Of a DNA stretch of 64,000 nt, positions 41,779 through 51,562 are shown one piece after another. A program made the translations under genes and the position numbers. The notes under the pieces are model-generated. The model did not search any database. It saw nothing but the letters and a program-made list of their open reading frames with translations, and was not told the origin of the DNA. The DNA comes from Pythium myriotylum (taxonomy: Eukaryota; Oomycota; Peronosporomycetes; Pythiales; Pythiaceae): NCBI GenBank assembly GCA_023091665.1, contig JALJCQ010000015.1, positions 2,728,001-2,792,000 on the forward strand, in the 5' to 3' direction. Every line of letters begins with the position of its first letter. Position 1 is the stretch's first letter.

Positions 41779-43169
41779 GTGTGCTATCTGCGGGTCTTAG
41801 CGACCTCACGGACAGCTCCGGTCTTCCAGGCAAGTTTCTTGGTTTTGCCATAGAATAAAATTCTGCCAGCCAGTTTCCCCATGAAGAACTGCTCGATTGC
41901 GACCGAAGGAAAGTTTGGAGTAGTTTTCTATCCCTACTTTCTGCTCCACGTGCTATTTTTTACCAGAACGCAACGGCGGAGGCAAACCTATTTTATTCCT
42001 CGGGTGTATACGCCGTGTAAAGACTAAAGGATAAAATCCAATTTGGTTGACTCGCAGGTCTCTTGAGAGAGAGGGTCAGTTGCAACTATATAATCTTTTA
42101 CGGTGTGCGGCAAGGCAGCTCAAATAACGGTAAGGCTAAGAAGTGTTTAGCTGGGCCGTCGCGTTATATCGAGTTGAGCAAATGCTCCTCGATGTGGCCT
42201 TATATCTCGCAAGTCGCTATACAAACGCGCACTCAGGCGGCAGCTTTGCTCGACAATAACGCTAGCATGACACTCAATACAATTTCTTGAAAACGGGTTG
42301 CCAGATTCCCTCACACGTCGTGCTTCTGACACAGCATCTCGAGCACGCGAGCGGGCGACACTCTGGGACCGGTCGGGTCGACTTGCGGCGGCACAGCATT
42401 GACTGCTCGGTTGATAGGAGTCTGCGGAACGTCAGTCACGCATGTCGCTTCCGTGATCGCACTAGTGAGGTCGATCGTGTCAGCGACGTCGTCCGTGAAG
42501 TTGACCGTCTCAGAACTGTCGGACTTCCCTTCTCCTTCAAGCTCCGGTGTCAGGTTGCGGGCAAAGCTGACGCCCTCCGATCCGACCACGTCAACACGTG
42601 GGGGTCCATTACGATCGGTAGCATGTTGTTCTTGCACAGCGGACGGTGGGGACCCTTCACTTCGCTCCGCTACAGAGGATCCTCGAGTTCTTGGTCCTTG
42701 GCCGCCTGGGATCGCCGGGGCGGGCGGCTTAGGATGAGTCGATCTCTTCGACTTCGTGCCCATGTAAGTGCTACCTCCTGGCATACGCACCATTATGGTA
42801 ACGCGGTCGGCTAAAACTGGGGGAACAGCGAACCCCTCAGGAGCCGAGCCGTGCACACCTTAATCCCTTAATTCGAGGGGCAGCAACTTACCACTGACGT
42901 CGACAAGCGTTAAAAATCGCTGTGGCCTGGACCGTGGGCACTCTGGACTCCGAAGTCGGGGGAAGAGAGACCAAGGGGCCATGAATCCCTTGGTTTTCCG
43001 GCTCTGATGGCAGCGTGTAGATCGAGGACACGTGGCCGGGCGGTCAAACGCAGAGCCGATCAGATCAACCTCAACACGGTCGTGCCGGATGCGTGGGGTG
43101 AAGCCCAGGTGCTTCAGGCTTGGAGACGCGCTCGTGCGACTAAGTCAAGCACTCACAACGCCGGAGATC
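41779..43169. other. Repeat-derived region, one unassigned minus-strand ORF
   Basis: A minus-strand open frame at 42311-42856 has an internal ATG at 42763 (MGTKSKRSTHPKPPAPAIPG), Pro/Ser/Thr-rich with no domain. It could be the N-terminal part of a retrotransposon gag. Nothing else is supportable. Confidence 0.3.
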
Positions 43170-43428
43170 TGTTAGACTCTATGTTTAATACGGTTTTATA
43201 CAAGTGCAATTCGGTAAAGGCCTCGGTCAGACTGGACGGATGGGTGGAAACCTCTCCAGCCTGACCGAGGCCAACAACCAGTGCGATGAGGAAGAAGAAG
43301 CGAGGAAAGTGGAGCTCACTTTCCTTTTGCTTCAGACTGAACACGTCTAGAGCTAGCAACTAGGAATAAGGGAACGAATAATAAAGGGAATTTTTATTCA
43401 ATAGAGTCTTGCTGTGTTCATTCCAACA
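43170..43428 (+). repeat. 5' LTR of the Copia element
   Basis: 259 bp starting TGTTAGACTC and ending TTCCAACA, with TG...CA ends and a gag start codon 9 nt after it. The 3' edge (CATTCCAACATTT) resembles the oomycete initiator plus flanking promoter element. No matching 3' LTR is found after 48189. Confidence 0.55.
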
Positions 43429-43436
43429 TTTCAAGT

Positions 43437-43610
43437 ATGGTCAAAGAGTCAAGCAAGATGGCAGAGTTCAGTGGCGAGAAGCGTCAGTTCGCATCATGGA
43501 AGGAGTCCGTCCGAAAAGTGAAAAGTGCTCTCTTCCACTCTCGATGGTTTGGTCCATTCAGGGCTTGTTTGAGCGTTCGCGGTACTTTCATCTTCCTCTC
43601 TGAGATGTCA
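43437..43610 (+). pseudogene. Copia gag, N-terminal fragment
   Basis: Starts at the ATG at 43437 (MVKESSKMAEFSGEKRQF) directly after the LTR. The pattern FSGEKRQFASWKESVRKV is typical of Copia gag N termini (F.G..F..W). The match is lost around 43600, where the inverted block begins. The rest of gag is on the opposite strand from 46942 down. Confidence 0.6.
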
Positions 43611-43611
43611 A

Positions 43612-45387
43612 CTACACAAGCAGCGCTTGGCTGTTCCTCGTATGACACATATTGCTAAAGCGGACTCGGCGACGTTTGTCTTGAGTAGTGTAGCCAGGGT
43701 CCACATCAGGCTCAACTGCTCTATTGCGCGTACTTGATGCAATGGGGGCGCTCTCTCGTTTCTCATCACGTATTCGCTTGCGCGTGATACGCGGGGTCGG
43801 TGGAGGCGCTCCCACTGTATTCATAGACTCCGCAGGTGATGCGGCTCCCACTGATCCCTCAATGTCTCTGTTTGGTTCTCCCGGTTGCTGCGTTGATCCA
43901 AGATCAATGCTTGTCGTGTCCAGATCCGCATCAGACCCTCGAGAGGTTTCGTCCGGCTGTTCCGATCCCGGGAAAGCCCTCCGTACGATACCCGCACAGA
44001 ACTCTGTATCGAACATGACATCTCGGGAAACAAAGTACCTGTGATTGTATACATCCCACAATCGGTATCCCTTTGTATTCTTAGAGATGCCTAAGAATCG
44101 GCACTTGACTGCCCTCGCCGATAGCTTCTTATCCTTTCGCATGGCCTGGGGAATATGCGCAAAGCACACACTACCCCAGATGTGGAGTTTACTCAGATCT
44201 GGAGGTTCCCCGTAGGCCATCTCGTACGGTGTTTTGTTCCTCAGTCTGCTCACAGGAGCTCTATTCTGCACATACGTCATGTACATAAGAACTTCCGGCC
44301 ACCATCGGTCATGCATGTCAGCGTCTTGAAGTGCGCATCGCACTTTAGCCAGTTTGCTCTGATGGTCTCTCTCGGCTGCACCATTCTCTTCTGGTGATTA
44401 CGTGTTTGATGTCTGGAAGACAATCCCCTTTTCCTTACAGAAGCTCTTGAAGGCTTTGTTCACAAACTCTGTGCCGCCGTCTGAGCGGATACGTCTGATC
44501 TGGAACTTCCCTTCCCGCTCTAGTTGTAGGAGAGGCTCTCTTACTTTCTCGTTGACCTCGTGTTTGTGGCGAAGTACAAAGCTCCACCTCCACAACGTTT
44601 GGTCGTCAACGATGCTCAGAAAGTATCTGATCGTCCCAACAGACCCGTAGACGCCCATCGTCTTCATTGGTCCATTTGTGTCCATGTGGATCGTACTGAT
44701 AGGAAACTCGTCCCGAGTTCCATGCAAGTTCTTGTAGGACATGCGGTTCATTTTCATCTCTGCGCACGTTTGGCAGAAAAATGGAACTCTCGCCAGTGTT
44801 GCAGCATTCACGTAGGGCATGCCTCTTACGAGCTGTTGACTTATCATCTCTATAAGCTTCTCTCGGTCGAGGTGTCCTCGCTTAATGTGCCATTCCCTTA
44901 GTATAGCCTCTATCTCCACTCTATTCAGAGGGACCAATGGCCTATGCGCAGATCTCTTGACAGTGTTACACTGTAGCTGCCTCTCTCGTAGCGTTCTCCC
45001 TCTAATATATTACGCGCCATTAACAGCATGTGCCACAAATACCAGGTTATGATTCCACATTCCAAATTTAAATTGTCCGCCACGACTCTCTACAATTTGA
45101 TAACCCGCCTTTTTCAGCCAGTATTCACTTAGCAGATTTGACGTAGCACCTGGAACAAATGCTGTATTATCAATTTGTACGGGCTGAATACCTTTCGGAC
45201 CCAGAAAGTGCAATTTGATGAAACCAACATGTGTATTAGGAAGTTTACTACCTTCTCCAAACGTAAACATGAATCTACTGTCCACTTTCTTGCTCAGAAA
45301 GACTGACGCATCCGCTGTCAGTCCGTACCCACAGCCTGAGTCAAGAACCCAATCATGTTTAGTCAGCGTGCGGAGAGGAGCGAGTAG
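43612..45387 (-). pseudogene. Copia protease and integrase (inverted block, three in-frame stops)
   Basis: One reading frame from 45387 to 43612. The aspartic protease has its DSG site (WVLDSGCGYGLTADAS) near 45350 and the flap-like FVPGATSNLLS. The gag-pre-integrase zinc finger follows (EWHIKRGHLDREKL, CQTCAEMKM), then the integrase core with the catalytic triad in HMDTNGPM, IRSDGGTEF and SPEENGAAER, and a C-terminal region (WGSVCFAHIP, RFLGISKNTKGYRLWD). The frame is interrupted by TAA at 45010 (after the protease) and TAA at 44398 (just before the catalytic Glu); another TAA at 45388 separates it from gag. No frameshift is needed within this block. Function in a live element: polyprotein cleavage and integration of the cDNA. 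Confidence 0.8.
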
Positions 45388-46942
45388 TTAGGGGTAGTTT
45401 GCTCTTACCGTATCTTCCACTTTCTTGCAGAGGCTGCTCATCTGCTCGGCTACTTCAGCCACGACAGTCTCAGCCGCCTCAGCACTGGCCGGCTCTTCCA
45501 CCGAGTGGACAGAGTCTGAGCCCGTCTCTGCTGACTCATTCGCAGCCTTAGCCACGGCAGCCTTGATCTGCTCTGGCTCTTCCATTGCAACGTCATCATT
45601 GACAGTCAATTCTTCCATGCCTGTATCCCCATCCGCTCCCATATCCCCAACCACAGTAGCGAGAGGAGGCGGTGAGTTGGGAGGAGCTGGACTTTCCACT
45701 TCAGAGCAATCCGACTCTGAGTCCAGTTGGATAGGGCGCACAACCTTGCGCTTCTGCTGATTGGGGCGTTTTCCCTTGGTTGCCCTAACCGCAGCCGCTG
45801 AGACCACCCCCTTGAGCAGCTTCACGGTGGAACTCATCGAAGTCACTGTGTTGAGAGCGATTGCCATCGGACTCATCGTTATCCGAGTCGAGACAGTCGG
45901 ACTCATCAGTGCTTTTTCCCACTGGACTGTCCACGTAAGCAGGTAGTCCAGGATACGCTGGTCGTGGCCGCCCAGCTGGCTTTTTAGCCGGCCTTTTAAC
46001 CTTGACCGTATCAACCACAACTTCCTTGAGCAGACGGAACTGGACCCTTATTCGGTCTCTTGTGCTCTGAAGTGGGTTTGGGTTGGCTGAAAATGTTGCG
46101 GCGGTAGATACCGCGATCTTCTAGCCTCTTCGGGCAACCAGCCTTGCGGTGGTTCTCTCCGAGAACATTGTACTTTCCCGCACAGCAAAAGCACTCATCA
46201 CTGTCGTGTCCAGCAGCGGCTTTCCGCTTCTGGCCGGTCAAAACGTGGCTCTTGACAGCGTTTGCCACCTTTGTGACCTTCTTGCTGGCCTGAACAGGGT
46301 TTGCCGCAACCCTATCCATTGCCAGGATTTGCGCCTTGGGTTTGTTCCCAAAAACATTGCGCAGCCTTTCCACAGTTTTCTCAACCGTGAACTCTTCGGC
46401 GGTAAACACCACAGTGTATCCCCAGTACTCGCTCGGGAGCAAAGACAGGACCCTGAGCAGCATCGTCTGAGATGGGATCAGATGCAGCCGCTCTGTGCGT
46501 TGAAGACTTCGGGTTTTGGCCCCAAGATGGTTGATGGGGTTCCTCACGGAGTTCAGCGCCGAGACCAGCTGTTGGACAGACGCAACGTCTGAAGCCAACA
46601 CGGCCTCAAACGCTTCGAGCAAATCCGCCATGCCGCGTGCCCCGCTCTGGCCGTAATAGCTCTCGAGCTGTGTCCATAGAACGGGCAATTTCTCCACGTT
46701 CACAGACACTGACAGTTGGCTTCGGTAGGTTTCGGGCAGCGTTTGGTTCAGCATGTCCCGAAGGTACCACTCTTGCTCCTTCGTCATCAACTTGAGCAGC
46801 TCTACCTTGTTCTTATCTTCCTCAGTGGCATTCTCACCCACTTTTGGAAATTTGGGTCCTTGACTAGCAATTCCCCGTAAGAAAAGGCAGGCTTCTGGTC
46901 TTTGTTCTTCATGGCCTTTACACGGGCCGCTGTGCTGACCCT
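45388..46942 (-). pseudogene. Copia gag, main part (inverted block, frameshifted)
   Basis: Begins near 46942 with VKAMKNKDQKPAFSYGELL. It shifts frame near 46840 into ENATEEDKNKVELLKLMTKE. It runs through the capsid-like helices (YRSQLSVSVNVEKLPVLW, LLRVLSLLPSEYWGY) and has a zinc knuckle-like CFCCAGKYNVLGENHRKAGC (46190-46130). Further frame changes occur near 46015 and 45800. The C-terminal part is Glu/Ser-rich (ESDCSEVESPAPP) and ends in a TAA at 45388 that is in frame with the protease. Gag would form the virus-like particle of the element. Confidence 0.7.
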
Positions 46943-47262
46943 ATGTAGATGCGTTGCTCATCTTCCATTGTTCCATTCAGGAATGCGGTCTCGACATCCA
47001 TTTGATGGATGTAGCAGTCTAGATAGCCAAGACCAGTCGAAGTGACTCGATGCGCGAAACCGGAGCGTAGACCTCATCAACATCAACTCCGTACTCTTGG
47101 TAATTACCTTGGGCAACAAGGCGTGCTTTGTACCACTCGATCGACCCGTCGGCATTGTACTTGATAGCAAGCACCCAGTGACACGGCAGTGCTTTACACT
47201 CAGCAGGGAGACGAACCAGCTTCCACGTCTCGTTGACCATCAACGAGTCGTACTCCCGATCG
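46943..47262 (-). pseudogene. Copia reverse transcriptase, first part (separately inverted block)
   Basis: Minus-strand RVT_2 start: EYDSLMVNETWKLVRLP, CHWVLAIKYNADGSIEWYK, ARLVAQGNYQEYGVDVDE, VYAPVSRIESLRLVLA, then after a frame change QMDVETAFLNGTMEDEQ and RIYI. It should be followed by the segment now found on the plus strand at 47263. Instead the sequence runs straight into gag at 46942. Confidence 0.8.
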
Positions 47263-48189
47263 AGACAACCACCAGGCTACGCAAAGCTGGGTGAAGAGAA
47301 TCTTGTCTGTGAGCTCAAAAAGAGCATATATGGGCTGAAACAGGCGCCACGAATATGGTACAAGGTACTCCATACCTTTCTCGCAGGCATGGGTTTTGAC
47401 CGATGCAACAAGGAGTACTGCATCTACGTTCAAAAAGTGGGAGTTAAATGGGTCATTCTCGTTGTCTATGTTGACGACCGGACCATAATGTCACGAGATA
47501 TGAACTTGATCATGAAGCAGTACATGAACAACCTTGTAGAGAAGTCTGGAGTCTCTGAGAGTAAGCCCGTAATGACACCACAACTCACAGGAGAGCAGCT
47601 TCTGCCAGAAATAAACATAACGACCGAACTAATTGCTGCCCAAGGATTTGATTACAGAGGCCTGGTAGGGTCACTGCAATACCTTGTGAGGGGCACGCGG
47701 CCCGATACAGCGAACGCAGTAAGAGAATTGAGTAAGTTCCTATCGTGCTACAACCGTACACACTGGGAAGCCGCGAGGAGAGTACTAAAATACTTGAAAG
47801 GGACGTCGACGTATGGTCTCTGCTTAGACGGGAATGCCGAGCAGGTGACGTATGAAGTGTACACAGACGCGAGCTTCGCCTGTCAAACAAAAGAACACAA
47901 ATCTGTCACAGGGTACGTGATCACGATGGCGAGCACTAGTGTGTCATGGTGCAGTAGCAAACAGGCGTCTGTGTCGCTATCGACAGCAGAGGCCGAGCTC
48001 ATCGCACTTAGTGAAGGAGCCAAGGAGAGTGAGTGGATCTGACACCTACTTGGAGAGATGGGCTTTCCTCAGAGGAGCCCAGTGCAAGTCTGGTATGACA
48101 GCAAAGCTGCAATAAGCACTGTCAAGAACCCCGGAAACCACAAAAGCACAAATCACGTTGAAATTAGGTATCTGTTCACACGTGACTTA
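47263..48189 (+). pseudogene. Copia reverse transcriptase (second part) and RNase H
   Basis: Starts abruptly with RQPPGYAKLGEENLVCELKK and continues SIYGLKQAPRIWYK. The polymerase YVDD motif is at about 47475 (VVYVDDRTIMSRD). Sequence between YVDD and VSESKPVMTPQL is shorter than usual, suggesting an internal deletion. RNase H follows: YTDASFACQTKEHKSVTGY, SVSWCSSKQASVSLSTAEAE and, after a TGA at 48040, VWYDSKAAISTVKNPG and HVEIRYLFTRD. The match stops at about 48189, so the thumb end and 3' LTR are lost. Confidence 0.85.
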
Positions 48190-48258
48190 ACCCTTTCGTG
48201 GTTGGAATTTCTGCAATAGGAATAGTATCAGTATAATGAAGTCAAGTATATTCTCTCC

Positions 48259-48394
48259 AGAAGGGAACAAATTGTTCCCTTCTGGGTTTGTTGAACTTGC
48301 GGAGATATCTGATCTCACCAAAGGGAGAGTGCCGAAACTGACGGTTTCAAATCTCGCCCGCGCCAAAGGGAACAATTTGTACCCTTCTGTATCA
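48259..48394. repeat. Palindrome pair flanking a 136-bp segment
   Basis: AGAAGGGAACAA and its complement form a near-perfect 25-nt palindrome at 48259-48283. A diverged copy (AAGGGAACAATTTGTACCCT) is at 48372-48391. It may be a small MITE-like element just outside the Copia truncation. Confidence 0.4.
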
Positions 48395-48648
48395 GTTCTT
48401 CTATTGGGCGAAAACAGAAACTTCACCAGGGAAATTGATCATTGGTCATAACACAGATACATTTCCGGCGCCTCTCGAAGTATTCAAGTAAAGTTCATGA
48501 AAGCAACGATTTGCTTCGGGAACGATGCCATTTTCTTGAAGTGCTGCGGGTGAGCATCCCAGAGAGTCCCACACTTCTGTCGGCTGCTTCCTCGAGCGCT
48601 CAGCAAGTTTTGAGCCATTATCTGATGAAGTGATGAGAAGATAATGGC

Positions 48649-49311
48649 TCATAATTTGAGTTGGTGATGACGTTCCCAGATGAATATGGCAAGTGCGTCC
48701 AGTAGCGCATCCGTACACGGCACGCCGACGTCGTAACGCAATGCAAGCGTGTCAATGTTTGATGATCTGTTCGGTGCATGTTTGTGCGCTCTCTCAAGTA
48801 GACGAACGACGACTTGAGCCGAGACAACTTTTGCAAAACATGGCTCGGATGTGAGCGCCAAAATCGCAAGGTTGCTGCCGGTGGCCCGCACACGAATGTG
48901 TTCGATCGCGCTGGGGCTGGAACTGGTTTTCGATTGTGGCGATTGTTTGCTCTCTTGGTCCTGGATATCACTCGTCTGCGCGCTGACTTGTCGATCGCTG
49001 GCGATCAAGCCGCTAATTTGACGTGTTCCACCGCTACTAACCAAGCGATGGTTTGAGAATGGAGGGCGATTTTTTTTGTTCTTGCTCTTCATTGCAGTTG
49101 GCTTCATAAAGAAGTGCTTGGGAAACGCACTGATATGCTTCCCATGTGTAGTTCTGAGAGTCTTCATTCGTGCTAGTAGCTGCTCGTTCGTCTTCTTAGA
49201 GTACGCCATTGCACCGGCGAGGGTAACCCACGAGACAGCCCCTCCTCTATCCTCGATGGCTTTTACACGCTGGACCAAATCTCGGTCTTCACGGTCAGAG
49301 AAGTCCGACAT
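48649..49311 (-). CDS. Myb/SANT-like nuclear protein (oomycete family)
   Basis: 220 aa from the ATG at 49311 (MSDFSDREDRDLVQRV); a longer open frame begins at a TTG and is not used. Residues 4-60 have the tryptophan/helix pattern of a Myb-like domain (FSDREDRDLVQRVKAIE, VSWVTLAGAM, EQLLARMKTLRTTHG) followed by FPKHFF. This N-terminal module is common in oomycete proteins, including some with a methyltransferase C terminus. Here the C terminus is different and short (LAILALTSEPCFAKVV, TDALLDALAIFIWERH), so the protein may be a truncated or shuffled member. It is divergent to the gene at 49720. Expected to be nuclear; targets unknown. Confidence 0.55.
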   Translation of the reverse strand: MSDFSDREDRDLVQRVKAIEDRGGAVSWVTLAGAMAYSKKTNEQLLARMKTLRTTHGKHISAFPKHFFMKPTAMKSKNKKNRPPFSNHRLVSSGGTRQISGLIASDRQVSAQTSDIQDQESKQSPQSKTSSSPSAIEHIRVRATGSNLAILALTSEPCFAKVVSAQVVVRLLERAHKHAPNRSSNIDTLALRYDVGVPCTDALLDALAIFIWERHHQLKL

Positions 49312-49719
49312 CGTACCAAGACTGCATGCCACGGGGTCAACCTTCAGAGCAGTCGTCAAAGCAAATGCAAGGTAGAAGTGGACACACCGTCATTGGTCCA
49401 AAACCCCTATCATAGATCTTGAAAAATGTATGCACTAAACAAAATCATTAATTATAGCCAATCAAGATGTTGAAGCACTTGGGCAGACCGGGCAAATGTC
49501 TTTGATTCACTATGTGTTGGGTACAAGGTGGGTTGGCGCTTGGAACGCCCTGGATTTACACCAACTGGATTGGACAAAAAGGCTGAGTGACTTCGCTCTC
49601 ATCTCATCCCGTATTATACTCCGAAACTGTATGCCAGCTCGCCGTTGGATCGACGGCTGCATCGGAATCGGATTCGGCATTCAAGAGGTCAGCACCAGTC
49701 TCCAAGTTGTTCTTCCGGA
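49312..49719. promoter_or_regulatory. Shared divergent promoter region
   Basis: 408 bp between two head-to-head genes (48649-49311 minus and 49720-50340 plus). AT-rich around 49420-49465. No specific factor site is recognised. Confidence 0.4.
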
Positions 49720-50340
49720 ATGAACGAGCCGCCAGCCTTGCGCCAGATCGCCCACGATGAGTGCGTGGAAATGATCGATTACTACATCGGGCTGAGGGAG
49801 ACCTACGCGGTCCACTTCAGCTACGTGATCATCATGCGCGGGATGCCAGGCTGCGGTAAGTCGATCTTCGCTGACTGCGTCCGTCTGTACGCGAGAGCGA
49901 GGGGTCTGCGCGTGGTCATTTGTCGAGCCGATGACTTCTTCGAGACCGACGACGGATATCGCTGGTATCGGGAAGGCATTAGTCAAGCGCATGCTGAGTG
50001 CTTCCAGAAGTTAGCGAGCGCGCTTCGCCGTCACGTCGATGTGATCATCATCGACAACACCAATATTCGTGTGCCAGAGTTTGATCGCTACGTGAGCGCT
50101 GCTGAAGCCGCGAACCACATCTACGACGTCGTGAATTTCAGGTGCAGTGATTTGAACGAAGCGATGTGGATGAGCGAGAGAGGCGAGCACAGCGTTCCAC
50201 CAGAAGTGATTGCACACCGATTTAACGATTTCCAGCAAGCCAATCTCCACCCTGGTCTCGCCTTCGGGCATCAGCATGAGGGGGTTATGCGGCTCAACAG
50301 CACCTCGGTCGAGCCGGTCGACTTTGGCTTCCGTGGATGA
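49720..50340 (+). CDS. N4BP2-like P-loop kinase/ATPase
   Basis: 206 aa from the ATG at 49720 (MNEPPALRQIAHDE). A Walker A motif (GMPGCGKS, residues 41-48) follows a hydrophobic strand (YVIIMR). Then come CRADDFFETDDGYRWYRE, the alanine/histidine helix SQAHAECFQKL, and DVIIIDNTNIRVPEF, in which the IDNTN motif is typical of the polynucleotide-kinase-like NTPases related to the human NEDD4-binding protein 2 family. Family members bind ATP and may phosphorylate nucleic acid ends; the substrate here is unknown. Length suits the N4BP2L1-type short proteins. The frame is intact, so it is likely a functional host gene in a repeat-rich setting. A longer upstream frame has no ATG. Confidence 0.8.
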   Translation: MNEPPALRQIAHDECVEMIDYYIGLRETYAVHFSYVIIMRGMPGCGKSIFADCVRLYARARGLRVVICRADDFFETDDGYRWYREGISQAHAECFQKLASALRRHVDVIIIDNTNIRVPEFDRYVSAAEAANHIYDVVNFRCSDLNEAMWMSERGEHSVPPEVIAHRFNDFQQANLHPGLAFGHQHEGVMRLNSTSVEPVDFGFRG

Positions 50341-50446
50341 ACTTGATGGGCGAGTGAGCGAGACCAAGTGAAACACAGCAAGAGGAAAGCTTAAGTTTGG
50401 AATATCACGCCACCCTTTTGTTTGCTACAATGCCACTGCTGCGCAC

Positions 50447-51232
50447 TCACAATCTTTCGTTGCTAATAATCCATTCAATTCCCTGAACGCAAACAGCGAT
50501 CATGCACGTACACCTACTTCTTGATTCGATAGCCGCGGCTGTACGTGGTGTAGAGCTCTCCATGGGGGTTCGCTTGATGATCTGGATATAGATGTGCTTA
50601 CCAAGTTTGGTGATAGCACAGTTCTTCCTTGGGTATCCCCGTGCTCGCTCTTCACGATTCACGAAGCTTCCCAGGCCCAAGCCCCTCACCGGTACTCTTA
50701 TGCACATCAAATACTTGGTCTTGCCGCGACTTTGCAGTTTGGTCGCATATGTAGGGTCGGATGGATCTTCATCAACGACGTACCTGGAACAACGAGTCTC
50801 AATGTCCCCTGGCTCCAAATCCTCCTCCGCAAATACTCCGATTCCTGCATCAGCGACCAGCGACTGATCATAAAAGACGATCGGATTTTCGGCACCGTCC
50901 ACGCCCCGTGTATCTGCATCACGCGCTGTAAACAGTGGTCGAGACTCAACTACAACCGTCCTGGTGCTTGATCGCGTTCGCTCGGTTTCGCTGCTGCCGT
51001 CTGCAGAAGCACTCGGGGACTTGGCTTGCTTCCTCTCTCGATGTTCTCGCTCATATCTGCGCTGTCGAGCTCGCCGCTCGTCCTCTGTGAGTTCTTTCTT
51101 CACGGTCACGCGCTGAGAATGAGTCCTCGTCGCATGCTTCCGAACCGTTTGTAAGTTCGGCGATGTGAACTCGCACACCGTGCAGTGAACGTGTCGTGCT
51201 TTGTCTCGCTCGACGATGAGCTTCGATGCCAT
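50447..51232 (-). CDS. C2H2 zinc finger plus SET-like protein, C terminus probably frameshifted
   Basis: 261 aa as read from the ATG at 51232. A single C2H2 finger lies at residues about 15-40 (CTVCEFTSPNLQTVRKHATR then TH). A basic helical linker follows (RRARQRRYEREHRERKQ), then a SET-like region: DAGIGVFAEEDLEPGD, KYLMCIRVPVRGLGLGSFVN, YPRKNCAITKL. After IIKRTP the frame runs into unrelated sequence. In the next frame the expected SET ending HGELYTTYSRGYRIKK and a stop at 50514 appear. The shift coincides with a run of five G on the plus strand (50564-50568), so it is either a one-base indel or a sequencing error. If real, the catalytic-site tyrosine segment is lost. Possibly a protein methyltransferase-like factor of oomycete repeat-associated type. 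Confidence 0.6.
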   Translation of the reverse strand: MASKLIVERDKARHVHCTVCEFTSPNLQTVRKHATRTHSQRVTVKKELTEDERRARQRRYEREHRERKQAKSPSASADGSSETERTRSSTRTVVVESRPLFTARDADTRGVDGAENPIVFYDQSLVADAGIGVFAEEDLEPGDIETRCSRYVVDEDPSDPTYATKLQSRGKTKYLMCIRVPVRGLGLGSFVNREERARGYPRKNCAITKLGKHIYIQIIKRTPMESSTPRTAAAIESRSRCTCMIAVCVQGIEWIISNERL

Positions 51233-51562
51233 CTTGATGCAGTCCTGCAGTTGTCACTTGGCCATGCAAGGAAAAGGAGTACATCGATTTAATTGGTCGA
51301 AAAGATCTCTCTATGCTCAGTTTTGGTCAATGAGCAACGTGATATATGCTATCGTATTCGTCAATACTCAAATCATGTATAACAGGAGCATGACTTCGTC
51401 AACTAATGCATTACGTCTCGAATCCATGTCACCATATCTACTGAAATTAAACTACCATTTGCAAAGCGACTTCGATTGAGTATGAAAACAGTCATGCCCA
51501 TGGCGAGCATTTTACATGTATTGAGTACATAGAGAGTGAACAAACAAACGCTACGTGGAATA
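51233..51562. other. Intergenic, no gene seen
   Basis: About 330 bp between the SET-like gene start and the end of the broken coiled-coil gene. No motif recognised. Confidence 0.5.

Larger units (their letters stand above)
43170..48189 (+). mobile_element. Copia (Ty1-type) retrotransposon, internally rearranged
   Basis: All Copia parts are present once: LTR, gag start (+), then integrase, protease and most of gag on the minus strand, then the first part of reverse transcriptase on the minus strand, then the rest of reverse transcriptase and RNase H on the plus strand. Read as blocks, the original order LTR, gagN, [gag-PR-INT], [RT1], RT2, RH is kept, but the two bracketed blocks are each inverted in place. 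Junctions lie near 43610, 46943 and 47262. The 3' end is truncated at about 48189. Confidence 0.7.
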
